Assembly: GCA_027021615.1 (NCBI GenBank)
Contig: JALUTY010000045.1
Span: 1-64,000, forward strand
Direction: 5' to 3'
Length of the DNA: 64,000 nt
Source: a bacterium
Lineage (GTDB): Bacteria > Desulfobacterota > Deferrisomatia > Deferrisomatales > Deferrisomataceae
Part shown: positions 25,354-33,852 of the stretch, piece after piece
How positions within the stretch are numbered: the stretch's first letter is position 1
Layout of the letters: every line of letters begins with the position of its first letter
Translations under genes and position numbers: made by a program
Notes under the pieces: generated by a model
What the model saw: only the letters and a program-made list of their open reading frames with translations
Databases searched by the model: none
What the model was told of the DNA's origin: nothing

Positions 25354-26392
25354 TGTGTTGCTCGGCTTCGTGGCGCCAGAACTCGGGCAATGGCATTCCC
25401 AACAACTCCTCGGCCCGCGTTTCGGAGATGAGGTCTTCCGTCAAGGCCCGAACCACCATCCGTTTCATACGCTGGGGTTCCTCCGGCGGAAGGGCATCTC
25501 CAGGCTCGGTTTGGTGCCACCCGTTCCTGCGGAACTCCGCAAACAGACGCCAGGCCACGGAATCCGAAATGATCCCGAGATCTTTGGCCCGGTAGATCCA
25601 CGCCTGCATGCTCAGGCCGTATTTATGTTTGAGCAAGTGGAGCTCGTGAAAGCCCAACCGGTGTCGCTGCCGACCCAGCTCACGATAGGCTGCGGCCTTT
25701 GGTACCAGGAAGGCGCCAGCGAACCGGTTTGCCATGCGTTCCTCGCCCTTCTCTTCGGCCGTATCGGGAAGCAGATGCCCCAACTCGTGGGCCAGACTGA
25801 AACGCTGCCGGTCTCCGGGGAGCCCACGCTTGACCACGATCACCGGGGCCTGGCCATCCACCCACAGCGTGAGGGCGTCGAAACCGGGTGGGGCGTCCAC
25901 CAAGCCGATCTTGATGCCACTGTCCTCCAGGAGTTCGGGCAGGTTCTCTAAAGGGCCTCGCCCCAGCCCCCAAAGCTCTCGTACCCGCTCGGCGAGAGCC
26001 TCCGCGTCCTCGGGGCTGGCCGCCCGCCGATTCAGGTCGTCAGGGAGGGTCCACCGGGGCATTTCGTCCGGGGGAAACAGCCCTTCCACCGCGGTGTAGC
26101 GTTCCAGCCATTCGCGGACCTGTTCCAGAATCGCCTGTTGAGCCTTTTGCCCGAGGGACGCGCGCCGCCGGTACACCGGTTCGCTGATCCGGACCGTCTG
26201 CGGCCGCAGAAAAAACTCCACCCGTACGCCCAGCGCCCGGGCAAGGCGGATCAACACGCTGGAACGCGGCACGGTCAGGTCGCGTTCGTACTTGGAGATC
26301 GCCATAGCGCTGACGCCGGCCTTCTCCGCCAGTGCTCGTTGGCTGAGCCCCGCCATGCTCCGCGCCGCCTTCAGCCGTTCTCCGATACCCAT
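25325..26392 (-). CDS. Xre HTH regulator with ImmA/IrrE metallopeptidase domain (antitoxin)
   Basis: 355 aa, ATG with GGAGGGA upstream. Residues 5-60 form an Xre helix-turn-helix (ERLKAARSMAGLSQRALAEK, then GVSAMAISKYE). The central domain is an ImmA/IrrE zincin with His202, Glu203 and His206 in SLAHELGHLL. The C-terminal region (HELHLLKHKYGLSMQAWIYR) is characteristic of COG2856 proteins. Such proteins act as repressors and antitoxins for the adjacent PIN toxin; some are cleaved or cleave partners. The operator-like repeat at 26408-26445 suggests autoregulation. Confidence 0.9.
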   Translation of the reverse strand: MGIGERLKAARSMAGLSQRALAEKAGVSAMAISKYERDLTVPRSSVLIRLARALGVRVEFFLRPQTVRISEPVYRRRASLGQKAQQAILEQVREWLERYTAVEGLFPPDEMPRWTLPDDLNRRAASPEDAEALAERVRELWGLGRGPLENLPELLEDSGIKIGLVDAPPGFDALTLWVDGQAPVIVVKRGLPGDRQRFSLAHELGHLLPDTAEEKGEERMANRFAGAFLVPKAAAYRELGRQRHRLGFHELHLLKHKYGLSMQAWIYRAKDLGIISDSVAWRLFAEFRRNGWHQTEPGDALPPEEPQRMKRMVVRALTEDLISETRAEELLGMPLPEFWRHEAEQHNGFPAGVGG

Positions 26393-26407
26393 GGCATCCC
26401 TCCTGAT

Positions 26408-26445
26408 GGTTTACACTATGCCTTTATGTCTTGCATTTGTAAACC
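26408..26445 (-). promoter_or_regulatory. Promoter with flanking GGTTTACA inverted repeats
   Basis: On the minus strand TTTACA (26438-26443) and CATAGT (26415-26420) with a 17-bp spacer form a credible sigma-70 promoter. The same bases belong to perfect 8-bp inverted arms GGTTTACA at 26408-26415 and TGTAAACC at 26438-26445, so a repressor binding both arms would cover the -35 and the downstream edge of the -10. The Xre regulator it drives is the obvious candidate. Confidence 0.6.
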
Positions 26446-26511
26446 CATCGAGGGGACATACAGTTGCGGTTTGAGAGGGCCCGTGGGACCGGCGCTTCCT
26501 TCGTAGGTCGC

Positions 26512-26762
26512 CGCCCTCCGGTCCGGCTACTAGCGCTTCCCGGCCCTCCAGCGCGAGTTCGCGCGGCACCTGGGGCTCCCGTGATGGGCTGGGAGCTCTT
26601 TCCCTTCTCGTTCCGGGAGCTCCTCGATTTCAGATGAAGGAGCATGGGATCTCCCGGGGTCTGGTGGTGACCCGCACCCAGGAGGAGCGCGTGGACCCCG
26701 ACGCCGGTCGGGTGGATGTGATCCCCGCGTGGCGGTTCCTGCTGGAACTCCCGGAGCCCTGA
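26512..26762 (+). pseudogene. DUF4143-type AAA-ATPase relic (internal deletion)
   Basis: Two pieces of the ATPase are joined. LQREFARHLG and, after a frameshift, WELFPFSFRELLDF correspond to the end of the AAA domain (SSRLL.RE.A..LRGR...ELFPFSFREFL in intact relatives). Straight after it the C-terminal tail follows: HGISRGLVVTRTQEERVD and DVIPAWRFLLELPEP, ending at 26762. About 200 residues between the pieces are missing. The tail is nearly identical to that of the relic at 28425. Confidence 0.6.
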
Positions 26763-26766
26763 GCTC

Positions 26767-27306
26767 CTACGTGCCGTCAGGGCGGTGGTGCCCCAGCAGC
26801 GACGACAACGCACGGTGAAGAGGGATGCTCCGCTCCAGGAGCCAGGCGTAGCTTCCCGTGCGGACGTCGGAAGCCCGCGGAGAAACCAGGGCGAAGCTGC
26901 TGCCGCTCCACTCCGCCTCCTGCCCCACGGCGGACGCCAGTTCCCCGGCCCTGGCGCGCACCGCTTCGTATTGCTGCGCCGAATCCGCCGCCGACCGGAA
27001 GATCACGAAGATCTTGGCCACCCCGGTGCGGAGCGAACACGAGGCTGTCACCCGGATGCCCGGTATCTTCCACGGCAGCTCCACCCAGTTCCGGGCCGCC
27101 GGTGTGGGCAGGGGGAGCGGGTAGCCCTGCTCCTTGGCGAAACGGTTGAACCCCTCCCAGTACTCCAACCAGTCTTCGTAACGGCTCTCCCCGGCGCCCC
27201 CCGCCGAGGCCCGTCGCACGGCCCGGGCCCACACGTTGGGCCGGCAGATCACCTCGAACCGGGGGGCCACGGGCGACTCACCGATCTGCCACAGCGTCAA
27301 CTCCAC
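26767..27306 (-). pseudogene. C-terminal DUF4268 fragment
   Basis: 179 aa can be read from a TTG, and the frame stays open a further ~95 bp upstream (FAFFGVELTLWQIGESPVAP) without an ATG. DUF4268 sits at the C-terminus of predicted nucleases of about 330 aa; the matching parts here are PRFEVICRPNVWAR, YEDWLEYWEGFNRFAKEQ and SYAWLLERSIPLHRAL. The N-terminal nuclease-like half is missing. I therefore treat it as a 5'-truncated remnant, although a short expressed protein cannot be excluded. Confidence 0.6.
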
Positions 27307-27471
27307 CCCGAAAAACGCGAACCGATCCTCGGTGATCGGGAAGCGGGAAAGGGTTCTTTCCGGCTTCCGGACAAACCGGAAAGAAAAGTTGTCAGTTGTG
27401 CTTCAGGCGAGCGGCCCCCCAAGGGATGGGGGCGTGAGGGGAGTGGCCCGATTCGGTATAGCCCCTATCGG

Positions 27472-27500
27472 TTGACGGATGGGGTGCCCTGTTTTACGTT
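27472..27500 (+). promoter_or_regulatory. Putative promoter of the vapBC pair
   Basis: TTGACG (27472-27477), a 17-bp spacer and TACGTT (27495-27500) lie about 50 bp upstream of the AbrB-type antitoxin start. The -10 element is a weak match. Confidence 0.35.
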
Positions 27501-27548
27501 CTTGCCAACGATCGACTTCTCGATGTACGTCTCCTCGGAGGGCGGCCC

Positions 27549-27758
27549 ATGGAGACCACGATCTCTTCGAAATTTCAGGTGGTGATACCGGCTCCGATCC
27601 GGAAGGCGGCCGGCCTCAAGCCCCGCCAGAAACTCCAGGTCTTCGAGAAGGGGGGCATCGTGTACATGGTGCCCTTGCAGACCCTCGAGGAACTTCGGGG
27701 AGTTGCGAAGGGCTGCGACGTTTCCGGCTATCGGGACAAAACGGACAGACTCGGATGA
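27549..27758 (+). CDS. AbrB/SpoVT-type antitoxin (VapB)
   Basis: 69 aa, ATG with GGAGGGCGG upstream. The sequence METTISSKFQVVIPAPIRKA followed by AGLKPRQKLQV is a clear AbrB-fold antitoxin N-terminus; the C-terminal tail (ELRGVAKGCDVSGYRDKTDR) would wrap the toxin. Its stop overlaps the toxin start (ATGA), the standard VapBC arrangement. Confidence 0.9.
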   Translation: METTISSKFQVVIPAPIRKAAGLKPRQKLQVFEKGGIVYMVPLQTLEELRGVAKGCDVSGYRDKTDRLG

Positions 27759-28126
27759 GGGTGGTTGACTCCTGCGGGTGGCTCGAGGTGTTCACCGACG
27801 GGCCCGCCGCCGACGCCTATGCAGAGCTCCTCACACCCTCCGAGGCCCTCTTGGTTCCGGCCGTGGTGTTGTACGAGGTGTACAAGGTGCTCGCCGCAAA
27901 GGCGGGGGAAGAGGTGGCCCTGCGGTGTAGCGGCTTCATGCAACAAAGCACCGTGGTATCCCTCGATGCAGCCCTGACCCTGGAAGCCGCAGACCACGCC
28001 CTCCGGCACGGATTGGCGATGGCCGGCGCGATGGTGTACGCGACAGCCCGGCGGCACGGGGCGGAACTGGTGACGTCGGATGCCGACCTCCGGGGTCTTC
28101 CAAGTGTGCGCTTCGTCGCCAAGTGA
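27755..28126 (+). CDS. VapC-type PIN toxin with an altered active site
   Basis: 123 aa. VapC toxins are RNases that cut tRNA or rRNA. Asp5 (RVVDSCGWLE), Glu41 (LYEVYKVLA) and the late Asp109 in LVTSDADLRGL are present. The usual third acidic residue in the 'aDa.vyAtA' motif is missing: here MAGAMVYATA has Gly91 (GGC at 28025-28027) where Asp (GAC) is expected. A single A-to-G change would explain it. The toxin may thus be inactive or weak while the reading frame stays intact. Confidence 0.85.
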   Translation: MRVVDSCGWLEVFTDGPAADAYAELLTPSEALLVPAVVLYEVYKVLAAKAGEEVALRCSGFMQQSTVVSLDAALTLEAADHALRHGLAMAGAMVYATARRHGAELVTSDADLRGLPSVRFVAK

Positions 28127-28273
28127 CGCCCCGTTGTCTCGAGCGCACTCCGTACCGCCGCACCGCAGCCGCGGCAACAGGGGCCCCCGGGGGAGAGGGT
28201 CCCCCTGACTCCGCGCCGGGCTTCGGCACCGTGGCGCGGACCTACGCCAGACAAACGGTGCGATCCGGGGCCG

Positions 28274-28375
28274 TACGGCCTGCGCACCCCGGACGCGATC
28301 CACTGCGCCACGACCTTCGCCGCCGGATGCGGCGGCGTCCTTCCGTGACGGGACGCACGAACTCCAGGTTTGCTT
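28274..28375 (+). pseudogene. PIN-toxin C-terminal relic
   Basis: The frame at 28274 reads YGLRTPDAIHCATTFAAGC, the diagnostic second half of many VapC toxins (.LRTPDAIHLATAL..GC). A stop and frameshift follow within 20 codons. No start or N-terminal half is present upstream. Confidence 0.55.
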
Positions 28376-28424
28376 CGCCGCCTGGAAGCACCAGGACCAC
28401 TCCGGTGTCGTCGCTCCGGTCGAA

Positions 28425-28548
28425 GGAACAAGGAATCTCCCGGGGTCCGGTGGTGACCCGCACCCAGGAGGAACGCGTGGACCCCGACGCCGGTCGGGTG
28501 GATGTGATCCCCGCGTGGCGGTTCCTGCTGGAACCGCCGGAGTCCTGA
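28425..28548 (+). pseudogene. DUF4143 ATPase C-terminal relic, third copy
   Basis: Reads GISRGPVVTRTQEERVDPD and then VDVIPAWRFLLEPPES before a stop at 28548. It is nearly identical to the tail at 26642-26762 and shares the PAWRFLL ending with the larger relic at 5917-6539. The rest of the gene is absent. Confidence 0.6.
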
Positions 28549-28580
28549 ACCGGCGCTCGCAGGCCCACCCAGGCGAGCAT

Positions 28581-28850
28581 TCACGCCTCGGGGCTGATGA
28601 GCCGCAGCTTGGGGAAGTAGGTGCGGTACCGGCGGGGGTCGCGGGTGACGAGGGTGAACCCCGCCACGGCCGCGTGGGCGCCGATGTAGAACTCGGGGAG
28701 CGGCGCCGTTCGGGAGCCGCCCCGCCTCCGGTACGCGAGGAAGGCCTTCCCGGCCAGGAACGCCGCGGGCCAGGGAAGGGGATCGCGGCGAAACGCATCC
28801 CGCGGCAGGCAGGCATCCAGATCCTCGATCCGGTCGAACCCGATCCCCAC
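28581..28850 (-). pseudogene. VapC PIN toxin, N-terminally truncated
   Basis: 89 codons from a GTG. The sequence FDRIEDLDACLPRDAFRRDP to PLPEFYIGAHAAVAGFTLVT and RDPRRYRTYFP is the C-terminal two thirds of a common ~135-aa VapC family. The N-terminal block with the first catalytic Asp (ILVDTNVLLD in relatives) is absent: upstream sequence in the same frame does not resemble it. It is probably a truncated, inactive toxin. Bases 28851-29008 hold nothing I can identify. Confidence 0.6.
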
Positions 28851-29008
28851 GATCTGGGGGACCGGGATGCCGGTCTCGGCCTCGAACTGCCAAGGCCAAG
28901 GCAGCGACCGCGAGAGCCGCGGTCATGCCGGCCTTGAGCGCCGGGTCGCTGCGGGCGATGAACCCGCGCTGCACGACGGTGTCCCGGCCGGTCATCCCCC
29001 GCCGGCTC

Positions 29009-29638
29009 TCAACGAGCTCGCGCCACACCGGCCTTGGGGTCCAGGAGGCCCTCCACCGTCTCGACCAGTGGGATGCCCTGCACGAAGAACTCCCCGTCCC
29101 ACGGCACGGCCGAGCCGTTCCCGTACACCCGGTACTGGTCGCGGAGCAGGCACCACCGCTCCACCAACAAGTGGAGCTCGATGGCGGCCAGGGGGCGGCC
29201 ATGGGATGCGTCTGGAATGATGAACTCGGTGAACGCCGGTCCTCCGAGGCCCAGCCGTCGGGTGACCAGCACCGAGTGGGGGAAGATGCCGAGCCCTTGC
29301 CAGAAGTAGGGGGCGTCGCGGTCCGCGTCAGGATTGGGAAGCCGGGGGGCACCCGGAAGTCCCGGCCGATCACCTTCTCCTCGGGGCAGTAAAGGCACCG
29401 GTGGAGCCAGTCCCACAGCGGGGTGGCCTCCCCGTGCTTTCGCTCGTAGTCGATAATGATCTCGGGCAGGCCTAGGACGGAGATGTCGTAGAGCACCTCC
29501 TCGCCCTCCAGCTCCCACCCGACCCGGGGCGAGGTACCGAACGGCACGGCCGACACGTTGTCGGGGTGCTGAGTGCCCGTGACCGTGGGGATCCGGACCA
29601 GCGGGGCGTGGGGGGGGACGGCCCTGGACTTCCGGCAT
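29009..29638 (-). pseudogene. Conserved-looking hypothetical gene broken by two C-tract frameshifts
   Basis: From the ATG at 29638 (AGGAG upstream) the frame starts MPEVQGRPP. After a run of eight C the sensible reading shifts to a frame with VPFGTSPRVGWELEGEEVLY and IIIDYERKHGEATPLWDWLH. At a second run of six C near 29350 it shifts again to LPNPDADRDAPYFWQGLGIF and continues to VETVEGLLDPKAG, ending at 29009. The joined product would be about 210 aa. I do not recognise it. Both breaks sit in homopolymers, so sequencing error is a real alternative to gene decay. Confidence 0.5.
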
Positions 29639-29982
29639 GGGGCTCCTTTGGGCTGCGGGGTGCTTCCCTACCGGGCTCACGGTCTCGCCAGCCAGCCGAC
29701 CACGGGGGAGAGGAGCCAGAAGAGCCGCTCCTCCGCTCGTCTGGCGTGACCGCCCAGCCCCCACCGCTACCGGGCCGCGACCGGAGCCTGTCCGGGCGAG
29801 GTCCGGGCCCCTCGCTCCTTCCCGGTGGTGAAAGGGGACTTGGAGTGGGGAGGGTGTTGTGGTAGGTATCGCGGTTTCGGTGGAGGGGAGCGGCCATCCG
29901 AAACGGGAACCGGGACCGGCGGGGTGCCTCGGACGAAGAGGGGCTCCCGGGCGAGGTCCAAGCGAACGGAGGGATTCGGGTC
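29639..29982. other. Intergenic region at the island/core boundary
   Basis: 344 bp without a supported ORF. It separates the last broken accessory gene from the outer-membrane protein gene. A G-rich GGAGGGATTCGGG just before 29983 is the ribosome site of that gene. I see no clear promoter or terminator. Confidence 0.4.
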
Positions 29983-30648
29983 ATGCGCAGGCGGATGGGT
30001 TTTCTCGTGGCGGCGGCGCTCATCGTGGCGGCACCGGCCGGCGCGGCCAACGTGGCGGGGCTGGCCGCGCCCCTGGGGCCCGGCAAGTTCACGGTTTCGG
30101 GGGTCGTGGCCTATGGCGAGCAGGACGTGGAGGACGGGTCGGCCGACGAGATCTCCACCCGCCGCATGCTGGGCCGGGTCCAGGTGGGCGTAGTGGACGG
30201 GCTCGATCTGTACGGGTTCCTCGGGTTCTCCGACATCCAGTTCCAGGAGGCGGACTTCGAGGGCACCCTGGGCGGGCTCGGGGGGGTGGGGGCCAAGATC
30301 GGGGTGCTGCGCTCCGGTGACGTGCGGGTGGTGGTGGACCTGCAGGCCGAGTTCGACCGGTCCGAGGACGGGTCCCGGAGGGTCCGGCACCAGGCCTACC
30401 ACCTGGCCGGCTATGTGGTCCGGGAGATCGGGGCCGCGGGCACGGTGGGGTACATGTACCCCTACGCAGGCCTGCGGTTCACGGCCAGCCGGTACGACGG
30501 CAGCGGCGTAGACGACTACCGGCAGGACGGGTTCCTGGGGGTGTTCGGCGGGGCCGACTATTTCGTGAACCCCAACGTGTACTTCACGGGCGAGGTGCAC
30601 CTGTTCGACGAGACCAGCATCTACATCGGGGTCGGGCACCGGTTCTGA
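29983..30648 (+). CDS. Outer-membrane beta-barrel protein
   Basis: 221 aa. A signal peptide is obvious (MRRRMGFLVAAALIVAAPAG, cleavage near AGA-AN). The mature part consists of alternating hydrophobic strands (GKFTVSGVVAYGEQDV, LDLYGFLGFSDIQF, VYFTGEVHLFDETSIYIGVG) and ends in Phe, as outer-membrane barrel proteins do. An eight-stranded OmpA/OmpW-like barrel is a reasonable guess from the length. Substrate unknown. It ends directly against the inverted-repeat element at 30648. Confidence 0.8.
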   Translation: MRRRMGFLVAAALIVAAPAGAANVAGLAAPLGPGKFTVSGVVAYGEQDVEDGSADEISTRRMLGRVQVGVVDGLDLYGFLGFSDIQFQEADFEGTLGGLGGVGAKIGVLRSGDVRVVVDLQAEFDRSEDGSRRVRHQAYHLAGYVVREIGAAGTVGYMYPYAGLRFTASRYDGSGVDDYRQDGFLGVFGGADYFVNPNVYFTGEVHLFDETSIYIGVGHRF

Positions 30649-30870
30649 CACCAATTTGCGATCAAGGTGAGCTCATAGAGGGGCGATTTGGGGGCCGTTG
30701 GTCCTCCGCCGGAAAAGACGGCCTCGCCGAAACCGCTATGGCTCGGTCTGCTGCGGCGCGTGAGAGCACGCGCCGCGGGCGCTCCCCTGCGCCGAGCGGC
30801 TGGAACGGCTCGGCCGTAGCGCTCCGGGCCAACGGCCCCCAAATCGCTGGCTTCGAATGCGACTTGGTAT
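30648..30870. repeat. Inverted-repeat (MITE-like or structured RNA) element
   Basis: The ends ACACCAATTTGCG and, on the other strand, ATACCAAGTCGCA are inverted copies. Inside are a perfect 19-bp inverted repeat GCGATTTGGGGGCCGTTGG (30683-30701 with 30829-30847) and a perfect 10-bp hairpin GCGGCGCGTG-agag-CACGCGCCGC (30753-30776). The ends match those of the element at 44368-44713. It fills the gap before the aldolase gene and could also act in that gene's 5' leader. Confidence 0.7.
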
Positions 30871-30891
30871 GACCCCCCAACGGAGGCGAAG

Positions 30892-31542
30892 ATGAAACTG
30901 TTCCTGGACACCGCGAACATCGAGGACATCCGCAGCGCCGTGGCGCTGGGGGTGGTGGACGGGGTCACCACGAACCCCACCCTGATCGCCAAGGAGGGGC
31001 AGCCCTACCGGGAGGTGCTTGCCGAGATCTGCCGGATCGTGGACGGCCCGGTCAGCGCCGAGGTGGTGGCCCTGGAGGCCGACAAGATGGTGGCCGAGGC
31101 CCGGGACCTGGCGGCGATCCACGATCAGATCGTGGTGAAGGTGCCGATCACGGCCGACGGGCTCCGGGCCGTCAAGCGGCTGGCGGCCGAGGGCATCCGC
31201 ACCAACGTGACCCTGGTGTTCAGCCCCACCCAGGCCCTGCTGGCGGCCAAGGCCGGCGCGAGCTTCGTCAGCCCGTTCGTGGGTCGGCTGGACGACCGGG
31301 GCCACGAGGGCATGGCCCTGATCGAGCAGATCGTGACCATGTTTCGAAGCTACGACGTAGACACCGAGGTGATCGTGGCGAGCGTGCGCCACCCCATGCA
31401 CGTAGTCGAGGCGGCCCTTCTGGGCGCGGACGTCGCAACGGTTCCCCACAAGGTGTTGACCCAGATGTTGGGCCACCCCCTGACCGACCTGGGGATCCAG
31501 CAGTTCCTGGCGGACTGGGATCGGTACACCGGCAAAAAATAG
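30892..31542 (+). CDS. fsa: Fructose-6-phosphate aldolase / transaldolase-like protein
   Basis: 216 aa, ATG with CGGAGG upstream. This is the short transaldolase subfamily (FSA/TalC), a class I aldolase barrel. [16 protein letters not shown] opens the barrel, [13 protein letters not shown] is the family signature, and Lys83 in VVKVPIT is the Schiff-base lysine. Members cleave fructose 6-phosphate or transfer dihydroxyacetone units; sequence alone does not separate the two activities. It stands alone, upstream of the acetyl-CoA operon leader. Confidence 0.93.
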   Translation: MKLFLDTANIEDIRSAVALGVVDGVTTNPTLIAKEGQPYREVLAEICRIVDGPVSAEVVALEADKMVAEARDLAAIHDQIVVKVPITADGLRAVKRLAAEGIRTNVTLVFSPTQALLAAKAGASFVSPFVGRLDDRGHEGMALIEQIVTMFRSYDVDTEVIVASVRHPMHVVEAALLGADVATVPHKVLTQMLGHPLTDLGIQQFLADWDRYTGKK

Positions 31543-31650
31543 AAAATTTGTTCACCAAGACCAAACACTTCCGGGGTTGCGGCCCGGTTTCGAGCGGTGT
31601 CTCCGACGAGAATGTGCCGATTTTCTCAATATCTTTGAGGCAAAAACCGC

Positions 31651-31679
31651 TTGACACCCCGAAAAGGGGGCCGTTATCC
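31651..31679 (+). promoter_or_regulatory. Putative promoter of the acetyl-CoA pathway operon
   Basis: TTGACA at 31651-31656, a 17-bp spacer and TTATCC at 31674-31679. The spacer holds the small inverted repeat CCCCgaaaaGGGG. The start of fhs is about 360 bases downstream. Confidence 0.6.
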
Positions 31680-31686
31680 TTGCGCC

Positions 31687-32046
31687 GGTTTTGGGACCGA
31701 GAAACGGTGGTTCGTCCGCGCGCCGGGCGGCCGGGAGGATGCTCCGCCCCCGGCTCCGCCGTTTCCGGGCCGGTTTCTGTTCGCTCGGGCCGCTGTTTCG
31801 GCCCGGCAGTTCCCAAGTGTTTGGGGTTCGGCGAGGGGTTACCGCCAGGCCGTGTCATCGCGCCCCGCGGATGCTGCGTCACAGCATCCCGCTCGTTTCC
31901 TCTCCCCGAACGGACCGGTTGGTTCAGGTCTCTTCCACGCGGGATCGTTCCGCGCCGGAGCCCCGGGCTCCGGCGGCGGTTTGCCGAGACGGCAGCCCAC
32001 TAACCCCATCCAGGCCCGTTCGGGCCGCCACAGAGGGAGGAGAACC
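31687..32046 (+). promoter_or_regulatory. Long structured leader of the acetyl-CoA operon
   Basis: No supported ORF occurs between the promoter and fhs. Two strong hairpins are visible: GGATGCTG-cgtca-CAGCATCC at 31869-31889 and GCCGGAGCC-ccg-GGCTCCGGC at 31954-31974. The ribosome site GGGAGGAG precedes fhs. I could not match it to a known riboswitch class. Confidence 0.45.
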
Positions 32047-33777
32047 ATGGCAAAACTCGAGCCCCGGCACGTCCCCTCCGACCTGGAAATCGCGCAGAAC
32101 CACAAGATGAAGCACATCCGGGAGATCGCCGAGAAGGCGGGGCTCCTGGAGGACGAGCTGGAGTACTACGGCAACTACAAGGCCAAGGTGGACTACGCCA
32201 AGGTCCTGGAGCGCCTCAAGGACAAGCCCGACGCCAAGCTGATCGACGTCACCGCCTGCACCCCCACCCCCCTGGGCGAGGGCAAGACCGTGACCTCCAT
32301 CGGGCTCAACGAGGGCCTGAACTACGTCGGTAAGCGCTCCATGCTGTGCCTTCGGGAGCCCAGCCTCGGCCCCGTGTTCGGCATCAAGGGCGGTGCGGCC
32401 GGCGGCGGGTACTCCCAGGTGGTGCCCATGGAGGACCTGAACCTCCACTTCACCGGCGACATCCACGCCGTGTCCATCGCCCACAACCTGTGCGCGGCGG
32501 CCCTGGACTCCTCGTTGATGCATGGGAACCCCCTGAATGTGGATCCCCTGACGGTCCAGTGGCGCCGGGTGGTGGACGTGAACGACCGGGCCCTGCGGCA
32601 GATCGTGATCGGCCTGGGCGGCAAGCTCAACGGCATCCCGCGCGAGAGCGGCTACGACATCGCCGTGGCCTCGGAGGTGATGGCGATTCTGGCCCTGGCC
32701 ACCGATCTGAAGGACCTGCGTGAGCGGCTGGGCCGCATCGTGCTCGGCTACACCTACGACGGCAAGCCCGTGACCACCGAGGACCTCCGGGTGGCCGGCG
32801 CCATGGCCGCCCTCATGAAGGATGCCCTGAAGCCCAACCTGATCCAGAGCCTCGAAGGGAACCCTGCGTTCATCCACGCCGGCCCGTTCGCCAACATCGC
32901 CCACGGCAACAACTCGATCATCGCCGACAAGGTGGCCCTGAAGCTGGGCGACTATGTGGTGACCGAGTCCGGGTTCGCCTCGGACATGGGCGCCGAGAAG
33001 TTCATGGATATCACCTGCCGGTACGGTGGGTTCCGGCCCAACTGCGTGGTGATCACCTGCACCGTGCGGGCCCTGAAGATGCACGGCATGCCCTACGAGA
33101 AGATCGCCAGCATGACCCCGAAGCAGCTGGCCGAGTTCCTGAAGGGCGAGCACTACGACTACCTGGAGAAGGGCATCGAGAACCTCGAGGCCCACATCGA
33201 GAACATGCGCAAGTTCGGCGTGCCGGTGGTGAACACGATCAACAAGTTCGCCTTCGACCGGGACGACGAGGTGAAGATGATCCAGAAGCGGGCCGAGGCG
33301 GCCGGCGCCCGGGCCTCGGTGCCGATCGAGGTGTGGATGCACGGTGGTCCCGGTGCCGAGGACGCGGCCCACGAGGTCGTGAAGGCCTGCGACGAACCCA
33401 GCGAGTTCAAGTTCCTATACCCGGACGACTGGTCCATCAAGCAGAAGATCGAGGTCATCGCCAAGGAGATGTACGGCGCCGAAGGCGTGGACTACATGCC
33501 GGCCGCCGAGGCGAAGATCAAGCAGTACACGGAGCTGGGCTACGACAATCTGCCCATCTGCATGGCCAAGACCCACCTGAGCCTGAGCCACGACCCGACC
33601 CTGAAGGGCCGGCCGAAGGGTTTCCGGGTGCCCATCCGGGACATCCGGGCCAGCCTGGGTGCCGGGTTCCTGTACCCCCTGCTCGGCGAGATGCGCACCA
33701 TGCCGGGCCTGTCCGCGGATCCGGCCTATCGGTACGTGGACGTGGACGAGAACGGCAAGATCAAGGGTCTGTTCTAA
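32047..33777 (+). CDS. fhs: Formate-tetrahydrofolate ligase
   Basis: 576 aa. It activates formate with ATP to 10-formyltetrahydrofolate, the first folate step of the methyl branch of the Wood-Ljungdahl pathway. The ATG follows GGGAGGAG; a longer in-frame reading through the leader has no family similarity. The nucleotide-binding TPLGEGKT (74-81), the folate-site signature EPSLGPVFGIKGGAAGGG and the C-terminal PGLSADPAY segment are intact. The length is slightly above the usual ~557 aa. It is the first gene of the operon; the later methyl-branch genes (folD, fchA, metF) are not in the window. Confidence 0.97.
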   Translation: MAKLEPRHVPSDLEIAQNHKMKHIREIAEKAGLLEDELEYYGNYKAKVDYAKVLERLKDKPDAKLIDVTACTPTPLGEGKTVTSIGLNEGLNYVGKRSMLCLREPSLGPVFGIKGGAAGGGYSQVVPMEDLNLHFTGDIHAVSIAHNLCAAALDSSLMHGNPLNVDPLTVQWRRVVDVNDRALRQIVIGLGGKLNGIPRESGYDIAVASEVMAILALATDLKDLRERLGRIVLGYTYDGKPVTTEDLRVAGAMAALMKDALKPNLIQSLEGNPAFIHAGPFANIAHGNNSIIADKVALKLGDYVVTESGFASDMGAEKFMDITCRYGGFRPNCVVITCTVRALKMHGMPYEKIASMTPKQLAEFLKGEHYDYLEKGIENLEAHIENMRKFGVPVVNTINKFAFDRDDEVKMIQKRAEAAGARASVPIEVWMHGGPGAEDAAHEVVKACDEPSEFKFLYPDDWSIKQKIEVIAKEMYGAEGVDYMPAAEAKIKQYTELGYDNLPICMAKTHLSLSHDPTLKGRPKGFRVPIRDIRASLGAGFLYPLLGEMRTMPGLSADPAYRYVDVDENGKIKGLF

Positions 33778-33800
33778 ACCCCTTCGTTTTTCACGGGACG

Positions 33801-33829
33801 CGGGGGAGGGGGCCTCCCCCCCTCCCCCG
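33801..33829 (+). promoter_or_regulatory. Strong hairpin between fhs and acsV
   Basis: CGGGGGAGGGGG, loop cctcc, CCCCCTCCCCCG: a perfect 12-bp stem. It lacks a proper U-tract, so partial termination or mRNA stabilisation is more likely than a full stop. Confidence 0.55.
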
Positions 33830-33852
33830 TTCGTCCGTTTCGAGGGACGGCT

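Noticed and set aside
28867-29392. Plus-strand frames of 117 and 155 codons.
   Set aside because: They are antisense to the broken gene at 29009-29638, whose protein-like blocks are far more convincing.
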